Shown here piece after piece: positions 11,984 to 19,910 of a DNA stretch of 64,000 nucleotides. This DNA is from an uncultured Prochlorococcus sp. (lineage in GTDB: Bacteria; Cyanobacteriota; Cyanobacteriia; PCC-6307; Cyanobiaceae): assembly GCA_902572065.1 (NCBI GenBank), contig CACGEL010000001.1, positions 1 to 64,000 of the forward strand, written 5' to 3'. The position numbers were made by a program, and so were the translations under genes. Positions within the stretch are counted from its first letter, which is position 1; each line of letters begins with the position of its first letter. The notes beneath the pieces were generated by a model. That model had not been told where the DNA came from. It saw only the letters and a list, made by a program, of their open reading frames with translations, and searched no databases.

Positions 11984-12292
11984 CTAGCTCCTTTTAATCC
12001 AATCAGGTGAACCTCCAAACCAGTCAGATATATCATCTTTATTGGGATTAAAATGCTCCTCTCGGTCCATACCATCAATGCCTAGAGATTGCAAAAGGCC
12101 ATTAATAGTTCTCTCGTTTTGTAATCCGTGCCTTCTAATGCTATTCCCTTTTTTTAACCAAAGAGATATTAGCGAGCTGTGTTTTGCATATTTTTCAACA
12201 TATATTCTTTCTTTTAATGAAACCTCTTTATCTAAAGATATTCTTCTAATTATGTCTTGAATTTTTAATCTTTTTTGATTACTTAAAAGCAT
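11984..12292 (-). CDS. Conserved hypothetical protein (102 residues)
   Basis: Soluble and basic in its first half (KRLKIQDIIRRISLDKEVSLKERIYVEKYAKH), then an acidic C-terminus with DISDWFGGSPDWIKRS. No known motif. The N-terminal part could be a helical nucleic-acid- or protein-binding segment. The style matches genes typical of marine picocyanobacteria. ATG start at 12292. Confidence 0.7.
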   Translation of the reverse strand: MLLSNQKRLKIQDIIRRISLDKEVSLKERIYVEKYAKHSSLISLWLKKGNSIRRHGLQNERTINGLLQSLGIDGMDREEHFNPNKDDISDWFGGSPDWIKRS

Positions 12293-12454
12293 GAGATGAT
12301 AAATGACATATTTTTTTTATAGGAGCCTTAATGAATAATATCTTGTCAATATTAATTTCAAGAAATTTCTCTTTTTAAAGGCTTTTTAGCGATATTGGTT
12401 TGCAATTGCTCAAATTAATAGTTTTTTAGTCTTTGATGATACCAAGAAATATAT

Positions 12455-12493
12455 AAAATTTTTATATATGACTCTATATATATAAAAAATTTT
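12455..12493. repeat. Long AT-only inverted repeat
   Basis: AAAATTTTTATATAT at 12455-12469 faces a near-perfect reverse complement ending AAAAAATTTT at 12493, with loop GACTCT. It lies between the 102-residue gene (transcribed away) and the plus-strand ORF at 12588. It may be a weak hairpin or a promoter-associated element. Confidence 0.5.
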
Positions 12494-12555
12494 AAACTAT
12501 TTTTTAATGCACGCCAGGGATTTTATAGAGGAACTAGTTGCAAAGCAGTATTTTT

Positions 12556-12571
12556 GTACTATTATTAGTAC
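12556..12571. promoter_or_regulatory. Perfect GTACTA/TAGTAC palindrome upstream of 12588
   Basis: GTACTA (12556-12561) and TAGTAC (12566-12571) with a 4-base spacer, 16 bases before the ATG at 12588. It resembles a dimeric repressor operator. The spacing does not match the NtcA consensus GTA-N8-TAC (here 10 bases separate GTA and TAC). Its presence argues that the true gene starts at 12588 rather than at 12507. Confidence 0.45.
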
Positions 12572-12587
12572 AGATGTATTATTAGTA

Positions 12588-12788
12588 ATGAAAATTTTTT
12601 CTTCTTCGCCTTACGCTACATTTAATCCAAAAGAGTGGAACTCATTATCTAGAGCAAATCATAAGTTCTCTGATACTCCAATAAAAATTCAAAAAAGGTA
12701 TTTTAGTAGCTTTAAGAATATAAAATCTACCAAAATTTCGCAAGAAAATAATGTTGTACCCAAGCAAATACAACTTGCTTTTATCTAA
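12588..12788 (+). CDS. Hypothetical basic protein (66 residues)
   Basis: MKIFSSSPYATFNPKEWNSL start at 12588, then Lys/Ser-rich sequence ending QIQLAFI. An upstream in-frame ATG at 12507 would add 27 residues, but it would place the palindrome at 12556-12571 inside the coding region. No domain recognised, no membrane segment. Moderate doubt that it is a gene. Confidence 0.5.
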   Translation: MKIFSSSPYATFNPKEWNSLSRANHKFSDTPIKIQKRYFSSFKNIKSTKISQENNVVPKQIQLAFI

Positions 12789-12878
12789 TTAAAAATTTCA
12801 ACTAATACTCTTTTTCTAAAAACTGTTTTAAGACATCCAATTGTTTGTTAGATTAAGTTAAATATTTAAGGTTTTAAT

Positions 12879-13178
12879 TTGTCTGTAGATCGTGAACTTT
12901 TGAAAGAAGTTACTAAGGAGCTTTGGAATACTGTCAAAAAACTAAGGCCAGAAATTGATAGGCAGACACGCCTTCAGCTAGTTTTAAAGGCGTTGTTAAC
13001 TATTGGTGATCTTCCAGATCAAATGCAAGCAGCAATGGTAGTAGGGGTTTGTGCCGAAATGGATAAAAGCGATGTCGAAAATGCTGAAGTTAATTCTAAG
13101 ATGAAAAAAGAAAGTGAGTCTAGTGCCGTTGATACTTCAACTGGAAGAAAAGTATTTAGAAGAAGTTCAGCAAAATAG
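12879..13178 (+). CDS. Conserved cyanobacterial hypothetical protein (99 residues)
   Basis: TTG start at 12879 with TAAGG about 7 bases upstream. Residues 1-65 are a helical, acidic domain (LLKEVTKELWNTVKKLRPEI, then DLPDQMQAAMVVGVCAEMDK). The C-terminal third is a low-complexity Ser/Lys tail. No signal or membrane segment. Function unknown. Confidence 0.75.
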   Translation: MSVDRELLKEVTKELWNTVKKLRPEIDRQTRLQLVLKALLTIGDLPDQMQAAMVVGVCAEMDKSDVENAEVNSKMKKESESSAVDTSTGRKVFRRSSAK

Positions 13179-13194
13179 AAAATTCTATAGAAAA

Positions 13195-13398
13195 TTACCC
13201 TTTAACTTTTTTTGATTCGCCTTTAGAGAGTTTAAGAAATAGAAAATATGAAATTACTGATAAAAGAGGTATAAAGATAGAATGCAAAGTCATCATCAGT
13301 TCTGTTTGACTCATTCCGATAAGACTTGAATTACTTGGTAACTGCTCTGACCATGTACCAACTAAGTGCCAAGCTTGGGGAATAGATAACATAAACAT
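13195..13398 (-). CDS. Small membrane protein (67 residues)
   Basis: Starts MFMLSIPQAWHLVGTWSEQL. One clear membrane helix near residues 38-57 (LHSIFIPLLSVISYFLFLKL), then a basic tail KGESKKVKG facing the cytoplasm. It converges with the 99-residue gene. Not recognised beyond picocyanobacterial style. Confidence 0.65.
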   Translation of the reverse strand: MFMLSIPQAWHLVGTWSEQLPSNSSLIGMSQTELMMTLHSIFIPLLSVISYFLFLKLSKGESKKVKG

Positions 13399-13514
13399 AT
13401 AAATACTATAAGTAAAAATTATATTTACATAAAGAATATCATCCTAAAAAAAAATTTCTTTTTTTCTTCTTATATCTTTACTAAACAACTTTTAATGCAA
13501 GATGTCGAGTATTT

Positions 13515-15044
13515 CTAAAAATCTATCATTGTAAGAAGATTTTTATATTCCTTCTTTCCAATAATTTTCTCGGCAGCATATGCTCCACTTGCTGAAACTG
13601 CAGGTATACCTATTCCAGGAAAAGTACTTGCCCCACAAGTAAGCAAATTCTTAAGAGGAGTTTTACATCCAGGGAATAGACCTTTAGCTGCGGATAAGGC
13701 TGGCCCATAACTACCGCAATAAGTATTTGTATACTTTTTGTGAGTTAAAGGGGTGCCAAGCAATTTGATCTCAATTCTGTCGTCTATATCAGGGATTATT
13801 TTTCTTAATGATTTTAGAAATATTGAACACCTTTCTTCTTTAAGATTTTTGTAACTTGGCTCATTAGGGTTTAAATTCTTCCAAATCTCCCATGGTTCAT
13901 TCGCAGGTGTATATCCATGAAGGACATGTTTCCCTTTTGGCGCCATACCATTGTCTAATACTGAAGGGATTGAGAAAACAATCACGTTTCTTTCTGCTGT
14001 AATACCTTTCTCCCAGTCATCAACATGTATTGCATGAATAGGTAAATTTTGAAGACCAGATGCATCAAAACCTAAATGAAAATGAAGAAAAGAACCACAT
14101 TTATTTATATCTTTAGCCTTAGGGGCCCATTTTTTTTGGATTTCTAGCGGAATTAATTTTCTGGAAGTCCAAGCATCAGTATTCATGACAACAAAGTCTG
14201 AAATGAATTTGGAACCATTTTCTAAAGTAACACCTGAAACAACATTTTTACTAAAATTTACAGTCTCTACTTTTGAAGAAAGAATTAGTTCACCGCCATT
14301 TTTTTTGAAAGCATTAAGAAGAGCTTTTACTATGCTTTCACTTCCTCCCTTTGGATATTCTAAATAAGCTTCAGGTTTAAACCATTCATCAAATAAAGTT
14401 GCCATTGCAGCAGAGTTTGTATCATGCATTGGCATCCCACTTATTAAAAAACTAAGTAAATCAACCCAATTTCTTAGGAAAGGATCTTTTAGATGATCAT
14501 CGACAATATTCCCAAAACCTTCATTTAGTTTTGGTAATAATTTTATATTTGGTAAGAATTTGGAGGCTAATTTTATGATTTCTAAAAAATTAATTGTTTC
14601 AGGTGAACTAGAGAGAAGAGGGATCTCACCAACTATTTTGCTAAGAGGTTTTATCGCTGATATAAATGAATCCCACTCTTTTACTGATTTATCACCTCTT
14701 AATAATCTTATTCTTTTTTTAAATGACTCTTGTCCTACTTCTAAATTAAAATTGCCTTCAGGAACATTGACATGCCATCCCTGATATTTTATAAGTTCAA
14801 CCTTTTCATCAAGTAATCTAAGTATTTGTCCTAAAGGATTATTAGTTGGCCACTTGCCTATACCACTCCATAGAGAAGGACCAGACTCAAACTTGTAACC
14901 TTTCAGGTTAAAACTATGCGCTACTCCTCCAGGCTGATTATGCGCCTCGCAAATTAAAACTTTTTTACCAGATAAGGTCAGTAATGATCCACAACATAAA
15001 CCCCCTATACCACTGCCTACGATTACAACGTCGTATTTATTCAT
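13515..15044 (-). CDS. CrtISO/phytoene-desaturase-like FAD-dependent oxidoreductase
   Basis: About 509 residues from the ATG at 15044 (an in-frame ATG two codons upstream is possible). The Rossmann FAD motif VVIVGSGIGGLCCGSLLTLS is at the N-terminus, followed by PGGVAHSFNLKGYKFESGPS. The C-terminal FAD motif LLTCGASTFPGIGIPAVSAS is the carotene isomerase/desaturase signature. Such enzymes isomerise or desaturate carotenoids. The exact branch (CrtH versus a paralogue of unknown substrate) cannot be decided here, because the sequence after the first motif differs from canonical CrtH as I recall it. Confidence 0.85.
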   Translation of the reverse strand: MNKYDVVIVGSGIGGLCCGSLLTLSGKKVLICEAHNQPGGVAHSFNLKGYKFESGPSLWSGIGKWPTNNPLGQILRLLDEKVELIKYQGWHVNVPEGNFNLEVGQESFKKRIRLLRGDKSVKEWDSFISAIKPLSKIVGEIPLLSSSPETINFLEIIKLASKFLPNIKLLPKLNEGFGNIVDDHLKDPFLRNWVDLLSFLISGMPMHDTNSAAMATLFDEWFKPEAYLEYPKGGSESIVKALLNAFKKNGGELILSSKVETVNFSKNVVSGVTLENGSKFISDFVVMNTDAWTSRKLIPLEIQKKWAPKAKDINKCGSFLHFHLGFDASGLQNLPIHAIHVDDWEKGITAERNVIVFSIPSVLDNGMAPKGKHVLHGYTPANEPWEIWKNLNPNEPSYKNLKEERCSIFLKSLRKIIPDIDDRIEIKLLGTPLTHKKYTNTYCGSYGPALSAAKGLFPGCKTPLKNLLTCGASTFPGIGIPAVSASGAYAAEKIIGKKEYKNLLTMIDF

Positions 15045-15082
15045 AAACAATAAATAAATAACAAAAATTATAAAAGCAAGGT

Positions 15083-15193
15083 TTAAACAAATGTATTGAT
15101 CGTTGTTGTAATACTTAAAAAAACCGAAAGGAAGAAAATATAAGGAACGACTTTAAGTGGTATATGTCCCTGCCTTTTTGAGATGAAATCCAT
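15083..15193 (-). CDS. Single-pass membrane microprotein (36 residues)
   Basis: ATG at 15193, TAA at 15083, in the 300-base divergent spacer before 15351. The N-terminus is basic and cytoplasmic-looking (MDFISKRQGHIPLK), followed by the helix VVPYIFFLSVFLSITTTI and a short exit. The Arg/Lys-rich start obeys the positive-inside rule. Not recognised. Confidence 0.5.
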   Translation of the reverse strand: MDFISKRQGHIPLKVVPYIFFLSVFLSITTTINTFV

Positions 15194-15350
15194 TTAATTT
15201 ATCAAAGTTTGTAAAGATTTTAGCGGAAATTTGTTACGTATGTGTGTATGCTTCCGATATTTTTAGAAATATTTTGAAACAAATAAGAAGTATTATTTCT
15301 TTTATTTTTTTTGGAAACCTTTTTATGATGAGAAAAAAAGAGTATTTAAA

Positions 15351-15851
15351 ATGATTCTTGAGATAAAAAATTTACCAGAATATAACGAGATAAAAAATTT
15401 AGAAAGTATTTCTAAAAAAGATGGAAGTGGTATTGGATATGACGATTTAATAGGGACTTGGAAATTTAATTCTGTATGGAAGAAAGGCTCGGAAGAAATA
15501 GACAATATATCTAGTTCCATTCTTCAAGTATTAACAGCAAAATTAGAATTAAAGAAAAATAATTTTCAAAATAATAACGTTGATTTTAAGATCAAAAATT
15601 CAATAAGGTTTGGAATATTATCTATTATTTTTTTTGGGCAAGCATCATTAAAAGGTACTAGGCCTCTTTTAGCCTTTTTTTTCGAGAACTTAATAATAAA
15701 TATTGGAAATTTCACCTTAATTAATAAACCTTTAAAAATACCAACAGAAAAGCAAATGCCTTTTTTCTCCTTAATAGCTATTAGTAAAGAAAATAGTTGG
15801 TTGTGTGCGAGAGGAAAAGGTGGAGGACTCGCGATTTGGATTAAGTCTTGA
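15351..15851 (+). CDS. Conserved cyanobacterial protein, possibly fibrillin (PAP)-like
   Basis: 166 residues, ATG start. The GTWKFNSVWKKGSE segment near residue 35 and the ending LCARGKGGGLAIWIKS recall small lipocalin-like or plastid-lipid-associated (fibrillin) proteins of cyanobacteria: a first-strand GTW followed by a closing arginine motif. If so, it would bind lipids or carotenoids at thylakoids. That assignment is an inference. It overlaps nothing and converges with the Nif11-like gene. Confidence 0.65.
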   Translation: MILEIKNLPEYNEIKNLESISKKDGSGIGYDDLIGTWKFNSVWKKGSEEIDNISSSILQVLTAKLELKKNNFQNNNVDFKIKNSIRFGILSIIFFGQASLKGTRPLLAFFFENLIINIGNFTLINKPLKIPTEKQMPFFSLIAISKENSWLCARGKGGGLAIWIKS

Positions 15852-15855
15852 TCTT

Positions 15856-16071
15856 TTAGTGATATTCACCAGGATGATCAACTTTTCTGACTGTAACTTT
15901 ATCCACTTTTTGGCCACTAAATCTTAAAAGATCATCGCCAGAGAAACTATATCCAAGTCTTTGAGCAATAAGTGCTACATCATCAGCAGTTGCTGAAGTA
16001 GTCACCTCTTTTCTTAAATTTTCATCTGACTGCATTTGTCTTAAAAATTTTTTTATTTCAGAGAAACTCAT
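15856..16071 (-). CDS. Nif11-domain protein
   Basis: 71 residues, beginning MSFSEIKKFLRQMQSDENLR, with AQRLGYSFSGDDLLRFSGQK in the middle. This is the Nif11 fold found in leader peptides of lanthipeptides and in stand-alone proteins of nitrogen-fixing and marine cyanobacteria. There is no double-glycine cleavage motif and no Ser/Thr/Cys-rich core; the tail is KVTVRKVDHPGEYH. No LanM-type synthetase lies nearby. It is therefore more likely a stand-alone Nif11 protein than a prochlorosin precursor. Confidence 0.8.
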   Translation of the reverse strand: MSFSEIKKFLRQMQSDENLRKEVTTSATADDVALIAQRLGYSFSGDDLLRFSGQKVDKVTVRKVDHPGEYH

Positions 16072-16169
16072 TTTGATTTTTTTGCATAATTTTATATTAA
16101 AGCCTTAGAAAAAAATTAAATTGTTTTTTATAAAGATCACTAAAAGGAAATAAATACTATATTAATTGT

Positions 16170-16490
16170 ATGACTTACTTATTTTTATATGTAATTGGAA
16201 TAGTCTTGATATGGTGGATATATCGCGTCGGCTGGATTGAGGCTTTAAAAACAGTAATTAAAGTTTTAGTTCCTTCATTTCTGATAATTTTATTTAATAT
16301 AAAAGCAGGAAGATTACTTTTCAAAAATCCCTTGGTTGGATTATTAAGTGCTTTACCAACTTCAATTTTTATTTATAGAGGTTCCCTTCCAGTTATTGCA
16401 TCTATTAATAACTGGATTGATACTAAAAGAAGCAAATATGAAGAGTCTAAAGACGTAATTGATACCGATTCAATTCCTCTAGATGATTAA
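16170..16490 (+). CDS. Small membrane protein (106 residues)
   Basis: Helices at about 3-20, 30-48 and possibly 55-72 (PLVGLLSALPTSIFIYRG). An acidic, soluble tail ends DTDSIPLDD. A WWIYRVGW motif lies near residue 15. Conserved-looking but not recognised. It converges with the 135-residue gene at 16500. Confidence 0.7.
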   Translation: MTYLFLYVIGIVLIWWIYRVGWIEALKTVIKVLVPSFLIILFNIKAGRLLFKNPLVGLLSALPTSIFIYRGSLPVIASINNWIDTKRSKYEESKDVIDTDSIPLDD

Positions 16491-16499
16491 TATTCTTAC

Positions 16500-16907
16500 C
16501 TAATCAAAGCCAAGAAATAACTCTTTGTGTACTACAAGAACATCAAATAAAGATGTTCCATGTGAAGGACTTATTGGTGTATTATCAACGTTTAATGCCT
16601 CTGCACATATAAGATGGCCATCCCATCTTGTATTGTGTTCACTTATTTGAATTGACCAATCAATTACTTTTTTAAAATGCTCAGGCATCTCTGATCCAAT
16701 TTTCCTGCATATTTGGCAAAGATTTGTGAGAAGAGGAGGTTTGGATGGCCTTTTTAAATCTTTGGAAAGACTTGGTTGAGTAAAAACACTGGTATATCTG
16801 ATGTAGTCGATTAATTCATAGTCTTTGTCTGATAGTTCTGCTTTATTTAATGCAATTTCAAATTCTTCTAGAGGCGTAATTGGCCTCTTCATTATCTTAT
16901 TCATCAT
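16500..16907 (-). CDS. Conserved cyanobacterial hypothetical protein (135 residues)
   Basis: Soluble. Contains QICRKIGSEMPEHFKKVIDW and a WDGHLICAEALN segment, with scattered Cys and His but no recognised metal site. Its start overlaps the end of tatA by 11 bases, so the two are translated from one transcript. That coupling suggests, but does not show, a role linked to protein export. Confidence 0.7.
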   Translation of the reverse strand: MMNKIMKRPITPLEEFEIALNKAELSDKDYELIDYIRYTSVFTQPSLSKDLKRPSKPPLLTNLCQICRKIGSEMPEHFKKVIDWSIQISEHNTRWDGHLICAEALNVDNTPISPSHGTSLFDVLVVHKELFLGFD

Positions 16908-17187
16908 TACTATCTGTTTTTGATAAATCCTTTTCCTCTATTTCTTTAGCTGCTTGATCGCCCCCGTTTGTCAAATTATTCTCAGGAGAATTTGATGTAT
17001 CTTCTTTTTCTGGCTCATTAATTACTTGCTCTATTTCATTTTGAAATTCATTCGATGCTTTCTTTAGGCTTTTTAATGTTTTGCCAAGTTGCTTTCCTAA
17101 TTCGGGTAATTTTTTGGGACCAAAAATTAATAGAGCTAGAATTAAGATAACTGTTACTTCTGGTAAACCTACTCCAAAGATATTCAT
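16897..17187 (-). CDS. tatA: Sec-independent protein translocase TatA/TatE
   Basis: 96 residues. The N-terminal helix is FGVGLPEVTVILILALLIFG, followed by the conserved hinge FGPKKLPELGKQLGKTLK, an amphipathic helix, then an acidic unstructured tail. TatA forms the pore for folded proteins carrying twin-arginine signals, in thylakoid and plasma membranes. It is the first gene of a two-gene unit with the 135-residue gene. tatC is not in the window. Confidence 0.95.
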   Translation of the reverse strand: MNIFGVGLPEVTVILILALLIFGPKKLPELGKQLGKTLKSLKKASNEFQNEIEQVINEPEKEDTSNSPENNLTNGGDQAAKEIEEKDLSKTDSNDE

Positions 17188-17278
17188 GATGGAAGTTTAT
17201 TTAATTCAATATTAAAACTACTATTTAATATAATCTAATGATCTGAAAATATCTTTTATAAAATTGCTTTGTTACTCT

Positions 17279-17416
17279 TCAAAGTAGTTTATGAAAAATA
17301 ATTGTAATTATTATTCCTTTAAAAAAAACTAACCAAAGTAATTGATAATCACTTAAGTTTAATTTGTGTTTATACCAGTTAATTAGTTGCTTGTGTCTTT
17401 TTATAATATTATTCAT
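17279..17416 (-). CDS. Small membrane protein of picocyanobacterial type (45 residues)
   Basis: ATG at 17416, TGA at 17281. A basic N-terminus (MNNIIKRHKQLINWYKHKLN) is followed by LSDYQLLWLVFFKGIIITII, one membrane helix. The pattern W-Y-K then LSxYQLLWLVFFKG seems constrained, and I believe similar short ORFs occur in other Prochlorococcus genomes; this is from memory. Function unknown. Confidence 0.6.
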   Translation of the reverse strand: MNNIIKRHKQLINWYKHKLNLSDYQLLWLVFFKGIIITIIFHKLL

Positions 17417-17634
17417 TAGCGCAAAGATATATTTATAAATTAAAACCTACTTTATATCAAAATTTTATAGGATTAAGATAATACATTAATAAATTTTTTT
17501 ATCAGTAAGTAAATTTTTTCAATAAGTAATTATATTTTGCTTGAAATTCTGATTTGCTCTCTTATCCTTTAAAAAATTAGCATCCTGTAAAACAAACCAA
17601 ACTACAAAACTGTAATTAACTTTTTTATAATGTT

Positions 17635-17874
17635 ATGAAAATCTTCTTTGCTGCTTTTTTCTTATTTGCCTTTTTACCTTCATCAAAAGCTGTTACTACA
17701 AAAATGTTCAAGGTATTGGATACATGCGCTAGATATAAGCTTATGGAAATTGATGCAAAAGAAGCTGTAGAAAAATTAAAATTAGAGTCTAAGAATTCTT
17801 CCGAAATGGACTTAAAAAAAATATTAAGTACATACTGTTCTGTATTTACTCCAAATAAAAAAATAGAATTCTAA
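17635..17874 (+). CDS. Small secreted protein with two cysteines (79 residues)
   Basis: Cleavable signal peptide MKIFFAAFFLFAFLPSSKAV (cleavage near residue 19), then a helical mature part. Its two cysteines (DTCARYK and STYCSVF) could form one disulfide in the periplasm or thylakoid lumen. The open frame resumes for 24 codons after the stop with a hydrophobic stretch (17875-17946), without a start codon. Function unknown. Confidence 0.7.
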   Translation: MKIFFAAFFLFAFLPSSKAVTTKMFKVLDTCARYKLMEIDAKEAVEKLKLESKNSSEMDLKKILSTYCSVFTPNKKIEF

Positions 17875-18166
17875 AGATCATTATTAGAGATTTTCAATTC
17901 ATTTATTCCAGTTGTAATTTTTCTAATTTTTTCTTATCTCAATAACTCTTTTTAGTGTTAGTTATTCTTATATTAAAAAAGTATTCCCAAGAAGAGAATA
18001 AGAAGTAAAAAACTATATAGCTATTAAATATATAAGATAATGTTACTCAATTACATGAATCTTTTAGTATCTTTTAGAACAATGTATGAAAAATTTATCT
18101 AATATTTTTTTTTAGATCACCAAAAAATATTAATTACTTCTAAGATAGAATTTTATAGAAACTATT

Positions 18167-18616
18167 TTGAAGATTGGTGATAAGGTTCCACAATTTTCTT
18201 TACTAGATCAGAACGGAACAAAAAGAACAAATAATGGCTTAAAAACGCCTCTAGTTTTATTTTTCTATCCAAAGGATGATACCCCTGGATGCACTATAGA
18301 AGTTTGCGGATTTAGAGATAAGTATGACCTTTTTAAAGTTCTTGGTGCGCAAGTTTGGGGAGTAAGTAATGGAAGTTCTTCTAGCCACTTGGCATTTGCT
18401 AATAAAAATAAATTACAATATCCTTTGCTTTGTGATAAAAACGATTCACTAAGAAAAGCTTTTAAAGTACCAAAAGTACTAGGTTTATTGGATGGAAGGG
18501 TTACCTATGTTATTGATAGAAAAGGATATGTTAAACATATTTTTAGAGATTTATTAAATGGCCCAGAACATATTAAAGAGGCTATAAGGGTCTTAAAGGA
18601 AATTCAAAATCAGTAA
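18167..18616 (+). CDS. Thioredoxin-dependent peroxiredoxin, PrxQ/BCP type
   Basis: 149 residues, the usual length. The motif KDDTPGCTIEVCGFRD holds the peroxidatic cysteine (PGCT) and the resolving cysteine five residues later, the mark of the Q-type. It reduces hydrogen and lipid peroxides with electrons from thioredoxin. TTG start at 18167, giving MKIGDKVPQFSLLDQNG, the canonical N-terminus. It is followed 72 bases later by the 90-residue gene on the same strand. Confidence 0.95.
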   Translation: MKIGDKVPQFSLLDQNGTKRTNNGLKTPLVLFFYPKDDTPGCTIEVCGFRDKYDLFKVLGAQVWGVSNGSSSSHLAFANKNKLQYPLLCDKNDSLRKAFKVPKVLGLLDGRVTYVIDRKGYVKHIFRDLLNGPEHIKEAIRVLKEIQNQ

Positions 18617-18688
18617 ATTAATTATTCAAAATCTTATAAATTGATCTTCTTCCTTATAGTATATTTTTCAAGAAATAAATCTAAATTT

Positions 18689-18961
18689 ATGAACAAAATA
18701 GGAATGCAAGCAGTTGATGAGGCAATTAAAAATGGTGTTGACCTTGATGGGACTCCAATTCCTCCAAAAATGCTTGAGCTTTACAACAAGATTATGAATG
18801 AAGAAAACAAAAGAGAAAGAAGCGGAGTCATAAAGTCAATGAGAAATAGATGTGTTAAAACAGGTTCAAAGCATTTTGATAAAGAAACTTTAGATCAATT
18901 ATTAATTGATTCTGGTTGGGAAGGCCTAAAAGAAAAAGAAATTTCATTCTTCTATAATTAA
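18689..18961 (+). CDS. Conserved hypothetical protein (90 residues)
   Basis: I start at the ATG at 18689, giving MNKIGMQAVDEAIKNGVDLD. The frame is open upstream to 18641, but that part looks non-coding. Soluble and charged. The sequence GTPIPPKMLELYNKIMNEEN, then a basic patch around MRNRCVKTGSKHFD, suggests a small nucleic-acid- or ribosome-associated protein; that is only a guess. Confidence 0.65.
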   Translation: MNKIGMQAVDEAIKNGVDLDGTPIPPKMLELYNKIMNEENKRERSGVIKSMRNRCVKTGSKHFDKETLDQLLIDSGWEGLKEKEISFFYN

Positions 18962-19103
18962 TATCACTTATAAAAGATATTTAATTAAAACTAATTAACA
19001 TTGATGCCTAAGCAATTTATAGATTGATGATTGAAAAATTTATAACATAATTATCTTGAAAAGGAATTGAAAATATTTTCAAAAAAAGAAAAGATTGCTA
19101 ATA

Positions 19104-19295
19104 ATGAAATATAATTATTTCAATATTTATATGTCTTTAGCTAAGTTTTTATCTAGCCTCTTGTTAGGACAAGAAACAGCAATAATGAACGAATTTATTT
19201 ATGTCTTTTTTCCTGTTTTATCCATAACAGTTTTAATGTTTAGTTTAAGGAGTATTTTTCAAGATTCATATACTCCAAAAATAAAAAAACAATAA
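19104..19295 (+). CDS. Small membrane protein, start uncertain
   Basis: 63 residues from the ATG at 19104. Alternative starts are at 19131 (MSLAKFLSSLLLGQETAIMN) and at the later MNEFIYVFFPVLSITVLMFS. The C-terminal 35 residues form one membrane helix and a basic tail (SYTPKIKKQ). No family recognised. Confidence 0.45.
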   Translation: MKYNYFNIYMSLAKFLSSLLLGQETAIMNEFIYVFFPVLSITVLMFSLRSIFQDSYTPKIKKQ

Positions 19296-19337
19296 TTTTT
19301 AAATCAAACTATTTTAATAAAATTAAAGGAAATTAAT

Positions 19338-19682
19338 TTAGTTAAACCAGCTTTTTTTAATAGAAGTTTTTGTTTCTTCTTTTTTAATTGAAGATATTTT
19401 TACAGCTTTTTTAAAAGCTAAGTTAGCTTCTATTACTGTTATTGTTGATATAAGAAATAAACCTGTGATACCTATTAATTGTTCTTTTTGACTTGGTTCT
19501 TTATCACCTTGTAAAATTATTCCTATAACAAACCATGCAGTCACTGCTCCGGCAGTAATGAAATATGGTAACCATCTTCTCTGATAAAGATAACCAGCTC
19601 CAACTCCTGGTAAAAAATTCAATAGAGATGCAACCCATCCGCTTGAAGAAGCCAGTACTTGTTCCTTTGATAATTTATCCAT
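19338..19682 (-). CDS. Conserved membrane protein (114 residues)
   Basis: Starts MDKLSKEQVLASSSGWVASL. Helices lie at about 13-30 (LLNFLPGVGAGYLYQRRW), 33-56 and 70-92. The GVGAGYLYQRRW motif resembles TM2-type small membrane proteins (glycine-rich turn followed by aromatic and arginine residues). Its start lies 5 bases after the stop of the 34-residue gene at 19688, so the two form a likely operon. Confidence 0.7.
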   Translation of the reverse strand: MDKLSKEQVLASSSGWVASLLNFLPGVGAGYLYQRRWLPYFITAGAVTAWFVIGIILQGDKEPSQKEQLIGITGLFLISTITVIEANLAFKKAVKISSIKKEETKTSIKKSWFN

Positions 19683-19687
19683 TTATA

Positions 19688-19792
19688 TTAAGTATTTATT
19701 AAATGAGCATTTAAGTAAGCAAAAGATATAACAGCACATATTACCCAGCTAAAAGGTAAAAACATTCTTATTTGTTCTTTATTATTTTTCAT
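19688..19792 (-). CDS. Single-pass membrane microprotein (34 residues)
   Basis: ATG at 19792, TAA at 19688. The basic N-terminus MKNNKEQIRMF is followed by the helix LPFSWVICAVISFAYLNAHL. The gene sits directly upstream of, and on the same strand as, the 114-residue membrane protein, separated by 5 bases. The tight coupling supports a real gene and a possible physical partnership. Confidence 0.55.
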   Translation of the reverse strand: MKNNKEQIRMFLPFSWVICAVISFAYLNAHLINT

Positions 19793-19855
19793 ATTACTAT
19801 TATGGATAAGATTTTATGAATCCGTGGCTAATTAGATTTATTAAATAAATCCAAG

Positions 19856-19887
19856 AAAAAAGACGATTAAATATAACCGTCTTTTTT
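19856..19887. terminator. Rho-independent terminator
   Basis: AAAAAAGACG (19856-19865) and CGTCTTTTTT (19878-19887) form a 10-bp stem with a 12-base loop. Poly-A and poly-T sides let it act in both directions. It lies just after the stop of the minus-strand gene ending at 19911, which it most likely terminates. Confidence 0.85.
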
Positions 19888-19910
19888 CTAATAAGTTTTT
19901 TCAAAAAAAA

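Noticed and set aside
12556..12571. NtcA-binding site
   Set aside because: The consensus needs GTA-N8-TAC; here ten bases separate GTA and TAC.
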